Of a stretch of 64,000 nucleotides of DNA, positions 1-13,200 are shown one piece after another. Origin of the DNA: Strongylocentrotus droebachiensis (lineage: Eukaryota > Echinodermata > Echinoidea > Camarodonta > Strongylocentrotidae); NCBI GenBank assembly GCA_035222895.1, contig JAVYIG010000096.1, positions 1 to 64,000 of the forward strand. Direction: 5' to 3'. How positions within the stretch are numbered: position 1 is the stretch's first letter; every line of letters starts with the position of its first letter. A model generated the notes under the pieces. That model was given only the letters and a program-made list of their open reading frames with translations, had not been told where the DNA came from and did no database searches. Both the position numbers and the translations under genes were made by a program.

Positions 1-394
1 GAAATATATATGAATGATGAAAACGGATTGCTCCATTTAACCTAGAGGGGTAAGGGTTCATCAGAATACAAGGTGGTGTTCGTGAAGAGGTTCAGGCAAA
101 ATATTAAGTTTTTCATTTCGGGGGCTCCATTTCAAATTTTCGGGAAATTTTCGGGGGCTCTTTTTTCCATTTCGGGGGCTCTTTTTTCTGGGGCTACTTT
201 TTCATTAATTCATAAAAGGATAGGCCTACAGTTTGTTGAGATTTGTTTAGTAGGCTAAGGTTTCGGGCTTCCTGCTTCATAATTGCCTATTAAAAAAGAA
301 ACCCCTTTTTCTAGTTCAATAACTAAGTTTTCATGTATTGATTTGATGCAAGAACTGTAACATAATAGACCCTAGATTGTGACTATTTCTGGCC

Positions 395-832
395 ATGAAT
401 TTCGATAATCGTTTTTCAAAGTAAAATTTTCACAAGAAAATCAGACAGTCGTTTAAAAACGTAGAAATTAGTAGTTCTAATACTTTTACTAATTCTAAGC
501 TCAGGTTTCGTAAATATATTCACGAAACTATATTGAAATCGCGGCAATAATGATGCAAACCAACAGATAACAATTTCAAAGTGTCAAATCTCTTCGACTC
601 GAGCTCAGCCCAACTCACACACACACTGCAGCATAACTTCAACACCGGCGCCGCAGGCGTCGGACGCCTGCGCTGCCGGACGCCTGCGCTGCCGGTGTTG
701 GGGCTTTAGCTCAGCTTCACTCACACACACTGCACAGCGGCAATGCACTATATTGTATGCGTGTCAGTCACGGTGATTTTGTCTGATTTTCTTTACTTTG
801 AAGAAATGATTATCAAAATTACGTAAACATGG
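395..832. mobile_element. Foldback (inverted-repeat) element
   Basis: The left arm (about 395-452) and right arm (about 772-832) are reverse complements with small gaps. The clearest shared core is AGAAAATCAGACA on the left and TGTCTGATTTTCT on the right, with a TTCAAAGTAA/TTACTTTGAA block beside it. A GTTTCGT/ACGAAAC hairpin (505-511/522-528) and the palindrome at 641-699 lie inside. There is no ORF and no clear target-site duplication, so the class is unknown. Confidence 0.45.
641..699. repeat. GC-rich compound palindrome
   Basis: The outer arms AACACCGGC (641-649) and GCCGGTGTT (691-699) pair perfectly. The inner arms GCAGGCGTC (653-661) and GACGCCTGC (663-671) also pair around a single G. 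A 16-bp unit, CGGACGCCTGCGCTGC, is repeated exactly in tandem at 661-676 and 677-692. This is the most GC-rich stretch of an otherwise AT-rich region. Confidence 0.75.
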
Positions 833-1505
833 CGAGAATATCACAAAATAGGCTTAATTTCATACCTCTATTTATGGAAACTTTATAAAATTGCGGCAAT
901 CGTGAATTCGTGATGGAAATTGATTGCAGTTTCGCGATCATTTAGTGGTTCATGGTCTAGATTCAGCTTCTACCAAAACAAAATCGACCGCCAAAAACTC
1001 GACCCCTACGCTCCGTCTCGATCTCGCAACTGCGAAAATGTACGTGTTTTGGCGTACTTGCGTGCGACATGGTAAGCCAGGTAAGGTATGGAATATGGTT
1101 CGAGTTTTTTTACGACCGATTTTTGTGTATACAATTTTACACGGAGATTCAGCGCGCGGACCAAGAAATACACGCAATGAATACGAAGCTAGAAGAGAGC
1201 GCGCGACCGCTCGTAATCGTTACGGGGGCGATTTGAGATCATTTCACTTTTTGATGTCGCCCCCGAAATCGGATTTTGAGCCTATTTCGGGGGCTGTTTA
1301 TGGTCTTTCCGGGGCGATTCCGCCCTCCGCCCCCGTGTATTTTTTTGGCTGAAGAGGTTACTATCCACATATGTCTGAAAAGAAAGAAATTCCCCCCTAT
1401 TCAGGTGAATGGAATGGTCGAGGACATGTATCATGAAACTTATATGAGTGATGAATATGGATTACTGCATTTAACATAGAGGGTAAGGGTTCACTGTGAA
1501 AGGTG

Positions 1506-2470
1506 GCTTTGCAAGATACATACATGACCAAAGTTTGGCAGGAATCCATCAATCGGTTCTTCAGATAACGCGATCACGAGCTGATTTTGCATACATAATG
1601 AGCCCTGTGACCTTTGACTTTTGACCTCATGACCCCAAAATCTAATCATTTCATTGGGTCTGCAAGATACATACATGACCAAAGTTTGGTAGGAATCCAT
1701 CAATCGGTTCTTCAGATAAAGCGATCACAAGCTGTTTTTGCATACATAATGAGCCCTGTGACCTTTGACCTCGTGAACCCAAAATCGAATCATTTCATTG
1801 GCTTTGCAAGATACATACATGACCAAAGTTTGGCAGGAATCCATCAATTGGTTCTTCAGATAACGCAATCACGTGCTGTTTTTGCATACATAATGAGCCC
1901 TGTGACCTTTGACTTTTGACCTCGTGACCCCAATATCTAATCAGTTCATTGGCTCTGCAAGATACATACAGGACCAAAGTTTGGCAGGAATCCATCAATT
2001 GGTTCTTCAGATAACGCAATCACGTGTTGTTTTTGCATACATAATGAGCCCTGTGACCTTCGACCTCGTGAACCCAAAATCGAATCATTTCATTGGCTTT
2101 GCAAGATACATACATGACCAAAGTTTGGCAGGAATCCATCAGTCGGTTCTTCAGATAACGCGATCACAGGCTGTTTTTGCATACATAATGAGCCCTGAGA
2201 CCTTTGACTTTTGACCTCGTGACCCCAATATCTAATCTGTTCATTGGCTCTGCAAGATACATACATGACCAAAGTTTGGCAGGAATCCATTAATTGGTTC
2301 TTCAGATAATGCAATCACGTGCTGTTTTTGCATACATAATGAGCCCTGTGACCTTTGACCTTTGAACTTGTGACCCCAAAATCTAATCTGTTCATCGGCT
2401 CTGCAAGATACATACATGACCAAAGTTTGGGAGGAATCCATCAATCGGTTCTTCAGATAACGCGATCACG
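1506..2470. repeat. Tandem repeat, 7 units of 144 or 151 bp
   Basis: The anchor GCAAGATACATACATGACC recurs at about 1511, 1662, 1806, 1957 (one substitution), 2101, 2252 and 2403, giving spacings of 151, 144, 151, 144, 151 and 151. Units are closely similar. The 7-bp length difference lies in the TGACCTTTGACC segment: long units carry one extra TGACTTT-like step. Overlapping open frames on both strands here reflect the repeat and are not genes. Confidence 0.9.
1759..1771. other. DR1-type motif TGACCTTTGACCT in the tandem repeat
   Basis: This is a perfect direct repeat of TGACCT with one spacer base, which reads AGGTCA-A-AGGTCA on the other strand, the DR1 site bound by RXR/PPAR/HNF4/COUP-type nuclear receptors. 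Another perfect copy is at 2349-2361; other units have two- or three-half-site variants. Function is not shown; only the motif is seen. Confidence 0.4.
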
Positions 2471-2492
2471 AGAACAGGACGTCGTACAGACC

Positions 2493-2792
2493 AGGGGTGA
2501 TAGTGAGCACTAAAAAAAAAATAGGGTTTTTTGTTTTCCACTCAACCACGCCCCCCTTCAGAAAAAATAAAATAAGAGGATTCGCAGGGAAAAAATGGCA
2601 TCTAACAATATTCCCCCCTTTCAAGTAAGAAAATTGGGACAAAATTGAGAAAAAATAGCGCATAACATGGAAGAATAGAGAAAATAAAAGGGAAATCTGG
2701 AAATCAGGATGACATGGGGAAGAAGAAAAAAAAAATCAGGAAAAAGTAAAAAGAATCAGTAAACCGATTTAAATCAGGTTTTCATCAGGCCT
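2493..2792. repeat. Array-flanking block, left copy
   Basis: This purine-rich block begins AGGGGTGATAGTGAGCAC and contains CTCAACCACGCCCCCCTT and a GATTTAAATC core near its end. It recurs in the same orientation at 35547-35911, at the other edge of the satellite. It holds no gene. Confidence 0.85.
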
Positions 2793-4269
2793 GACTTACA
2801 TAAAAACCTCCCCCTGCTTCCCCCCCCCCCCCCCCCGCCCCCCACTACACACAGGTGTAATCATATATCGGCTGGTGGTAAAAGGGTGTTGTGAACCCAC
2901 ATCACACAGCTCTCTGCACTCTTCTCAAACATGACAACCTCCCCCGCCCCCCCCCCCTTGCACACAGATGTTTTCATATTTCAGCTGGTGGTTAAAGGGT
3001 GTTATGAACCCACATCGCACAGCTCTATCCACTCTTCTCAAACGTGAATACCTCCCCCTGCCCCCCCCCCCCCTACACACAGGTGTAATCTTATATCAGC
3101 TGGTGGTAAAAGGGTGTTGTGCACCCACATCACACAGCTCTCTGCACTCTTCTCAAACATGACAACCTCCCCTGCCCCACCCCCCCCCTCCCTCCTACAC
3201 ACAGGTGTAATCTTATATCAGCTGGTGGTAAAAGGGTGTTGTGCACCCACATCACATAGCTCTCAGCACTCTTCTCAAACATGACAACCTCCCCTGCCCC
3301 ACCCCCCCCCCCCCTCCTACACACAGGTGTAATCTTATATCAGCTGGTGGTAAAAGGGTGTTGTGCACCCACATCACACAGCTCTCTGCACTCTTCTCAA
3401 ACATGACAACCCCCCCCCCCCCCTACACACAGCTGTAATCTTATATCAGCTGGTGGTTTAAGGGTGTTATGAACCCACATCACACAGCTCTCTCCACTCT
3501 TCTCAAACGTGACAACCTCCCCCTGCCTCCCTCCCCCCCCCCACCCTACACACAGGTGTAATCATATATTAGCTGGTGGTAAAAGGGTGTTGTGAACCAA
3601 CATCACACAGCTCTCTGCACTCTTCTCAAACATGACAACCCCCCCCCCCTACCCACAGGTGAAAATATATTTCAGCTGGTGGTTAAAGGGTGTTGTGCAC
3701 CCACATCACACAGCTCTCAGCACTCTTCTCAAACATGACAACCCCCCCCCCCCCCTACCCACAGGTGAAAATATATTTCAGCTGGTGGTTAAAGGATGTT
3801 GTGAACCAACATCTCACAGCTCTCTGCACTCTTCTCAAATATGACAACCTCCCCCTTCCTCCACCCCCCCCCCCTCTCCCCCTACACAAAGATGTTATCA
3901 TATTTTAGCTGGTGGTTAAAGGGTGTTGTGAACCCACATCACACAGCTCTCTGCACTCTTCTCAAACATGACAACCTCCCACTGCCACCTCCCCCCCCCC
4001 CCCACACACATGTCTTATCATATATCAGCTGGTGGTAAAAGGGTGTTGTGAACCAACATCACACAGCTCTCTGCACTCTTCTCAAACATGACAACCCCCC
4101 CCCCCCTACACACAGGTGTTATCATATTTCAGCTGGTGGTTAAGGGTGTTATGAACCCACATTACACAGCTCTCTCCACTCTTCTCAAACGTGACAACCT
4201 CCCCCTGCCTCCACCCCACCCTACACACTGGTGTAATCATATATCAGCTGGTGGTAAAAGGGTGTTGTG

Positions 4270-7200
4270 AACCAACATCACACAGCTCTCGATCTGCACT
4301 CTTCTCAAACATGACCACCTCCCACTGCCACCTCCCCCCCCCCCCACACACACATGTCTTATCATATATCAGCTGGTGGTAAAAGGGTGTTGTGAACCAA
4401 CATCACACAGCTCTCTGCACTCTTCTCAAACATGACAACCTCCCACTGCCACCTCCCCCCCCCCCCCCCACACACATGTCTTATCATATATCAGCTGGTG
4501 GTAAAAGGGTGTTGTGAACCAACATCACACAGCTCTCTGCACTCTTCTCAAACATGACAACCTCCCACTGCCACCTCCCCCCCCCCCCCCACACACATGT
4601 CTTATCATATATCAGCTGGTGGTAAAAGGGTGTTGTGAACCAACATCACACAGCTCTCTGCACTCTTCTCAAACATGACAACCCCCCCCCCCCTACACAC
4701 AGGTGTTATCATATTTCAGGTGGTGGTTAAGGGTGTTATGAACCCACATCACACAGCTCTCTCCACTCTTCTCAAACGTGACAACCTCCCCCTGCCTCCA
4801 CCCCACCCTACACACTGGTGTAATCATAAATCAGCTGGTGGTAAAAGGGTGTTGTGAACCAACATCACACAGCTCTCTGCACTCTTCTCAAACATGACAA
4901 CCTCCCACTGCCACCTCCCCCCCCCCCCCCCACACACATGTCTTATCATATATCAGCTGGTGGTAAAAGGGTGTTGTGAACCAACATCACACAGCTCTCT
5001 GCACTCTTCTCAAACATGACAACCTCCCACTGCCATCTCCCCCCCCCCCCCACACACACATGTTTTATCATATATCAGCTGGTGGTAAAAGGGTGTTGTG
5101 AATCAACATCACACAGCTCTCTGCACTCTTCTCAAACGTGACAACCCCCCCCCCCCCCCCCCCCACACAGGTGTAATCATACATCAGCTGGTGGTAAAAG
5201 GGTGTTGCTAACCCACATCACACAGCTCTCTCCACTATTCTCAAACATGACAACCCCCACCCCCCCCCCCCTATATCAGCTGGTGGTAGAAGGATCTTCT
5301 CAAACATGACAACCCCCCCCCCCCCCTGCCTCCCCCACCCTGAACACAGGTAAAATCATATATCAGCTGGTGGTAAAGGGTGTTGTGAACCAACATCACA
5401 CAGCTCTCTGCACTCTTCTCAAGCATGACAACCTCCCCCTGCTCCCCCCCTGAACACAGGTGAAGTCATATATCAGCTGCTGGTAAAGGGTGTTGTGAAC
5501 CAACATCACACAGCTCTCTGCACTCTTCTCAAACATGACACCCCCCCCCCCCCCCCTACACACAGGTGTTATCATATTTCAGCTGGTGGTTAAGGGTGTT
5601 ATGAACCCACATCACACAGCTCTCTCCACTCTTCTCAAATGTGACAACCCCCCCCCCCCCTGCCTCCACCTCTCCCTACACACAGGTGTAATCATATATC
5701 AGCTGGTGGTAAAAGGGTGTTGTGAACCAACATCACACAGCTCTCTGCACTCTTCTCAAACATGACAACCTCCCACTGCCACCCCCCCCCCCCCCAACAC
5801 ACATGTCTTATCATATATCAGCTTGTGGTAAAAGGGTGTTGTGAACCAACATCACACAGCTCTCTGCACTTTTCTCAAACATGACAACCTCCCACTGCCA
5901 CCCCCCCCCCCCCCAACACACATGTCTTATCATATATCAGCTGGTGGTAAAAGGGTGTTGTGAACCAACATCACACAGCTCTCTGCACTCTTCTCAAACG
6001 TGACAACCCCCCCCCCCCCCCCATACACAGGTGTAATCATACATCAGCTGGTGGTAAAAGGGTGTTGCTAACCCACATCACACAGCTCTCTGCACTCTTC
6101 TCAAACATGACACCCCCCCCCCCCCCTACACACAGCTGTAATCTTATATCAGCTGGTGGTTTAAGGGTGTTATGAACCCACATCACACAGCTCTCTCCAC
6201 TCTTCTCAAACGTGACAACCTCCCCCTGCCTCCCTCCCCCCCCCCCACCCTACACACAGGTGTAATCATATATCAGCTGGTGGTAAAAGGGTGTTGTGAA
6301 CCAACATCACACAGCTCTCTGCACTCTTCTCAAACATGACAACCCCCCCCCCCTACCCACAGGTGAAATTATATTTTAGCTGGTGGTTAAAGGGTGTTGT
6401 GCACCCACATCACACAGCTCTCAGCACTCTTCTCAAACATGACAACCCCCCCCCCTACCCACAGGTGAAAATATATTTCAGCTGGTGGTTAAAGGGTGTT
6501 GTGAACCAACATCTCACAGCTCTCTGCACTCTTCTCAAATATGACAACCTCCCCCTTCCTCCACCCCCCCCCCCCCCCCTCTCCCCCTACACAAAGATGT
6601 TATCATATTTTAGCTGGTGGTTAAAGGGTGTTGTGAACCCACATCACACAGCTCTCTGCACTCTTCTCAAACATGACAACCTCCCACTGCCACCTCCCCC
6701 CCCCCCCACACACATGTCTTATCATATATCAGCTGGTGGTAAAAGGGTGTTGTGAACCAACATCACACAGCTCTCTGCACTCTTCTCAAACATGACAACC
6801 CCCCCCCCCCCCTACACACAGGTGTTATCATATTTCAGCTGGTGGTTAAGGGTGTTATGAACCCACATCACACAGCTCTCTCCACTCTTCTCAAATGTGA
6901 CAACCTCCCCCTGCCTCCACCCCTCCCTACACACAGGTGTAATCATATATCAGCTGGTGGTAAAAGGGTGTTGTGAACCAACATCACACAGCTCTCTGCA
7001 CTCTTCTCAAACATGACAACCTCCCACTGCCACCCCCCCCCCCCCAACACACATGTCTTATCATATATCAGCTTGTGGTAAAAGGGTGTTGTGAACCAAC
7101 ATCACACAGCTCTCTGCACTTTTCTCAAACATGACAACCTCCCACTGCCACCTCCCCCCCCCCCCCCCACACACATGTCTTATCATATATCAGCTGGTGG

Positions 7201-10200
7201 TAAAAGGGTGTTGTGAACCAACATCACACAGCTCTCTGCACTCTTCTCAAACGTGACAACCCCCCCCCCCCCCATACACAGGTGTAATCATACATCAGCT
7301 GGTGGTAAAAGGGTGTTGCTAACCCACATCACACAGCTCTCTGCACTCTTCTCAAACATGACACCCCCCCCCCCCTACACACAGCTGTAATCTTATATCA
7401 GCTGGTGGTTTAAGGGTGTTATGAACCCACATCACACAGCTCTCTCCACTCTTCTCAAACGTGACAACCTCCCCCTGCCTCCCTCCCCCCCCCCCCACCC
7501 TACACACAGGTGTAATCATATATCAGCTGGTGGTAAAAGGGTGTTGTGAACCAACATCACACAGCTCTCTGCACTCTTCTCAAACATGACAACCCCCCCC
7601 CCCCTACCCACAGGTGAAATTATATTTTAGCTGGTGGTTAAAGGGTGTTGTGCACCCACATCACACAGCTCTCAGCACTCTTCTCAAACATGACAACCCC
7701 CCCCCCTACCCACAGGTGAAAATATATTTCAGCTGGTGGTTAAAGGGTGTTGTGAACCAACATCTCACAGCTCTCTGCACTCTTCTCAAATATGACAACC
7801 TCCCCCTTCCTCCACCCCCCCCCCCCCCCCCTCTCCCCCTACACAAAGATGTTATCATATTTTAGCTGGTGGTTAAAGGGTGTTGTGAACCCACATCACA
7901 CAGCTCTCTGCACTCTTCTCAAACATGACAACCTCCCACTGCCACCTCCCCCCCCCCACACACATGTCTTATCATATATCAGCTGGTGGTAAAAGGGTGT
8001 TGTGAACCAACATCACACAGCTCTCTGCACTCTTCTCAAACATGACAACCCCCCCCCCCCCTACACACAGGTGTTATCATATTTCAGCTGGTGGTTAAGG
8101 GTGTTATGAACCCACATCACACAGCTCTCTCCACTCTTCTCAAATGTGACAACCTCCCCCTGCCTCCACCCCTCCCTACACACAGGTGTAATCATATATC
8201 AGCTGGTGGTAAAAGGGTGTTGTGAACCAACATCACACAGCTCTCTGCACTCTTCTCAAACATGACAACCTCCCACTGCCACCCCCCCCCCCCCAACACA
8301 CATGTCTTATCATATATCAGCTTGTGGTAAAAGGGTGTTGTGAACCAACATCACACAGCTCTCTGCACTTTTCTCAAACATGACAACCTCCCACTGCCAC
8401 CTCCCCCCCCCCCCCCACACACATGTCTTATCATATATCAGCTGGTGGTAAAAGGGTGTTGTGAACCAACATCACACAGCTCTCTGCACTCTTCTCAAAC
8501 GTGACAACCCCCCCCCCCCCCCATACACAGGTGTAATCATACATCAGCTGGTGGTAAAAGGGTGTTGCTAACCCACATCACACAGCTCTCTGCACTCTTC
8601 TCAAACATGACACCCCCCCCCCCCTACACACAGCTGTAATCTTATATCAGCTGGTGGTTTAAGGGTGTTATGAACCCACATCACACAGCTCTCTCCACTC
8701 TTCTCAAACGTGACAACCTCCCCCTGCCTCCCTCCCCCCCCCCCCCACCCTACACACAGGTGTAATCATATATCAGCTGGTGGTAAAAGGGTGTTGTGAA
8801 CCAACATCACACAGCTCTCTGCACTCTTCTCAAACATGACAACCCCCCCCCCCTACCCACAGGTGAAATTATATTTTAGCTGGTGGTTAAAGGGTGTTGT
8901 GCACCCACATTACACAGCTCTCAGCACTCTTCTCAAACATGACAACCCCCCCCCTACCCACAGGTGAAAATATATTTCAGCTGGTGGTTAAAGGGTGTTG
9001 TGAACCAACATCTCACAGCTCTCTGCACTCTTCTCAAATATGACAACCTCCCCCTTCCTCCACCCCCCCCCCCCCCTCTCCCCCTACACAAAGATGTTAT
9101 CATATTTTAGCTGGTGGTTAAAGGGTGTTGTGAACCCACATCACACAGCTCTCTGCACTCTTCTCAAACATGACAACCTCCCACTGCCACCTCCCCCCCC
9201 CCCCCCACACACATGTCTTATCATATATCAGCTGGTGGTAAAAGGGTGTTGTGAACCAACATCACACAGCTCTCTGCACTCTTCTCAAACATGACAACCC
9301 CCCCCCCCCCTACACACAGGTGTTATCATATTTCAGCTGGTGGTTAAGGGTGTTATGAACCCACATCACACAGCTCTCTCCACTCTTCTCAAACGTGACA
9401 ACCTCCCCCTGCCTCCACCCCACCCTACACACTGGTGTAATCATATATCAGCTGGTGGTAAAAGGGTGTTGTGAACCAACATCACACAGCTCTCTGCACT
9501 CTTCTCAAACATGACAACCTCCCACTGCCACCTCCCCCCCCCCCCCCACACACATGTCTTATCATATATCAGCTGGTGGTAAAAGGGTGTTGTGAACCAA
9601 CATCACACAGCTCTCTGCACTCTTCTCAAACATGACAACCTCCCACTGCCACCTCCCCCCCCCCCCACACACACATGTTTTATCATATATCAGCTGGTGG
9701 TAAAAGGGTGTTGTGAACCAACATCACACAGCTCTCTGCACTCTTCTCAAACGTGACAACCCCCCCCCCCCCCACACAGGTGTAATCATACATCAGCTGG
9801 TGGTAAAAGGGTGTTGCTAACCCACATCACACAGCTCTCTCCACTATTCTCAAACATGACAACCCCCCCCCCCCCTACACACAGGTGTTATCATATTTCA
9901 GCTGATGGTTAAGGGTGTTATGAACCCACATCACACAGCTCTCTCCACTCTTCTCAAACGTGACAACCTCCCCCTGCCTCCACCCCACCCTACACACTGG
10001 TGTAATCATATATCAGCTGGTGGTAAAAGGGTGTTGTGAACCAACATCACACAGCTCTCGATCTGCACTCTTCTCAAACATGACAACCTCCCACTGCCAC
10101 CTCCCCCCCCCCCCACACACATGTCTTATCATATATCAGCTGGTGGTAAAAGGGTGTTGTGAACCAACATCACACAGCTCTCTGCACTCTTCTCAAACAT

Positions 10201-13200
10201 GACAACCTCCCACTGCCACCTCCCCCCCCCCCCACACACATGTCTTATCATATATCAGCTGGTGGTAAAAGGGTGTTGTGAACCAACATCACACAGCTCT
10301 CTGCACTCTTCTCAAACATGACAACCTCCCACTGCCACCTCCCCCCCCCCCCCCCACACACATGTCTTATCATATATCAGCTGGTGGTAAAAGGATGTTG
10401 TGAACCAACATCACACAGCTCTCTGCACTCTTCTCAAACATGACAACCCCCCCCCCCCCCCTACACACAGGTGTTATCATATTTCAGGTGGTGGTTAAGG
10501 GTGTTATGAACCCACATCACACAGCTCTCTCCACTCTTCTCAAACGTGACAACCTCCCCCTGCCTCCACCCCACCCTACACACTGGTGTAATCATAAATC
10601 AGCTGGTGGTAAAAGGGTGTTGTGAACCAACATCACACAGCTCTCTGCACTCTTCTCAAACATGACAACCTCCCACTGCCACCTCCCCCCCCCCCCACAC
10701 ACACATGTCTTATCATATATCAGCTGGTGGTAAAAGGGTGTTGTGAACCAACATCACACAGCTCTCTGCACTCTTCTCAAACATGACAACCTCCCACTGC
10801 CACCTCCCCCCCCCCCCCACACACACATGTTTTATCATATATCAGCTGGTGGTAAAAGGGTGTTGTGAATCAACATCACACAGCTCTCTGCACTCTTCTC
10901 AAACGTGACAATCCCCCCCCCCCACACAGGTGTAATCATACATCAGCTGGTGGTAAAAGGGTGTTGCTAACCCACATCACACAGCTCTCTCCACTATTTT
11001 CAAACATGACAACCCCCCCCCCCCTATATCAGCTGGTGGTAAAAGGATCTTCTCAAACATGAAAACCCCCCCCCCCTGCCTCCCCCACCCTGAACACAGG
11101 TAAAATCATATATCAGCTGGTGGTAAAGGGTGTTGTGAACCAACATCACACAGCTCTCTGCACTCTTCTCAAACATGACAACCTCCCCCTGCTCCCCCCC
11201 CCCCCCTGAACACAGGTGAAGTCATATATCAGCTGCTGGTAAAGGGTGTTGTGAACCAACATCACACAGCTCTCTGCACTCTTCTCAAACATGACAACCC
11301 CCCCCCCCCCTACACACAGGTGTTATCATATTTCAGCTGGTGGTTAAGGGTGTTATGAACCCACATCACACAGCTCTCTCCACTCTTCTCAAACGTGACA
11401 ACCTCCCCCTGCCTCCACCCCACCCTACACACAGGTGTAATCATATATCAGCTGGTGGTAAAAGGGTGTTGTGAACCAACATCACACAGCTCTCTGCACT
11501 CTTCTCAAACATGACAACCTCCCACTGCCACCCCCCCCCCCCCCCCGACACACATGTCTTATCATATATCAGCTTGTGGTAAAAGGGTGTTGTGAACCAA
11601 CATCACACAGCTCTCTGCACTTTTCTCAAACATGACAACCCCCCCCCTATATCAGCTGGTGGTAAAAGGATCTTCTCAAACATGACAACCCCCCCCCCCC
11701 CCTGCCTCCCCCACCCTGAACACAGGTAAAATCATATATCAGCTGGTGGTAAAGGGCGTTGTGAACCCACATCATACAGCTCTCAGCACTCATCTCAAAC
11801 ATGACGACCTCCCCCCCCCCCTACACACAGATGTTATCATATATCAGCTGGTGGTAAAAGGGTGTTGTGCACCCACATCACACAGCTCTCAGCACTCTTC
11901 TAAAACATGACAACCCCCCCCCCCCCTTACCCACAGGTGTAAATATATTTCAGCTGGTGGTTAAAGGGTGTTGTGAACCCACATCACACAGCTCGCTGCA
12001 CTCTTCTCAAACATGACAACCCCCCCCCCCCTATATCAGCTGGTGGTAAAAGGATCTTCTCAAACATGACAACCTCCCCCTGCCTCCCCCCCCCCCTCCC
12101 CCCCCCCCCCCCACTACACACAGGTGTAATCATATATCAGCTGGGGGTAAAAGGGTGTTGTGAACCAACATCACACAGCTCTCGATCTGCACTCTTCTCA
12201 AACATGACAACCTCCCACTGCCACCTCCCCCCCCCCCCCCCACACACATGTCTTATCATATATCAGCTGGTGGTAAAAGGGTGTTGTGAACCAACATCAC
12301 ACAGCTCTCTGCACTCTTCTCAAACATGACAACCTCCCACTGCCACCTCCCCCCCCCCCCCCCACACACATGTCTTATCATATATCAGCTGGTGGTAAAA
12401 GGGTGTTGTGAACCAACATCACACAGCTCTCTGCACTCTTCTCAAACATGACAACCTCCCACTGCCACCTCCCCCCCCCCCCCCCCCCACACACATGTCT
12501 TATCATATATCAGCTGGTGGTAAAAGGATGTTGTGAACCAACATCACACAGCTCTCTGCACTCTTCTCAAACATGACAACCCCCCCCCCCCCCCTACACA
12601 CAGGTGTTATCATATTTCAGGTGGTGGTTAAGGGTGTTATGAACCCACATCACACAGCTCTCTCCACTCTTCTCAAACGTGACAACCTCCCCCTGCCTCC
12701 ACCCCACCCTACACACTGGTGTAATCATAAATCAGCTGGTGGTAAAAGGGTGTTGTGAACCAACATCACACAGCTCTCTGCACTCTTCTCAAACATGACA
12801 ACCTCCCACTGCCACCTCCCCCCCCCCCCACACACACATGTCTTATCATATATCAGCTGGTGGTAAAAGGGTGTTGTGAACCAACATCACACAGCTCTCT
12901 GCACTCTTCTCAAACATGACAACCTCCCCCTGCCTCCCCCGCCCCCTGAACACAGGTGAAATCATATATCAGCTGGTGGTAAAGGGTGTTGTGAACCCAC
13001 ATCACACAGCTCCCTGCACTCGTCTAACATGACAACCTCCCCCTGCCTCCCCCCCCCCTGAACACAGGTGAAATCATATATCAGCTGGTGGTAAAGGGTG
13101 TTGTTAACCAACATCACACAGCTCTCTGCACTCTTCTCAAACATGACAACCTCCCCTGCCTCCCCCCCCCCCATGAACACAGGTGAAATCATATATCAGC

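Larger units (their letters stand above)
1..1505. other. AT-rich repeat-derived segment, no gene
   Basis: No exon of the LRR gene to the right and no convincing coding region is visible here. The first ~80 bases (a CATTTAAC..TAGAGG..GTAAGGGTTCA pattern) recur in diverged form at about 1434-1505, so the segment is bounded by related direct copies. Stretches rich in TTTCGGGGGCT occur near 118-195 and again near 1285-1345. Open frames such as 924-1352 match no family I recognise and look like chance. Confidence 0.5.

Noticed and set aside
1614..2214. 101-residue frames in the 144/151-bp tandem repeat
   Set aside because: They are repeat translations present on both strands. Unit lengths of 144 and 151 shift the frame between units.
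1..2492. Next 3' exon of the LRR gene left of the satellite
   Set aside because: I looked for a minus-strand phase-2 LRR exon with an AG/GT frame and found none.
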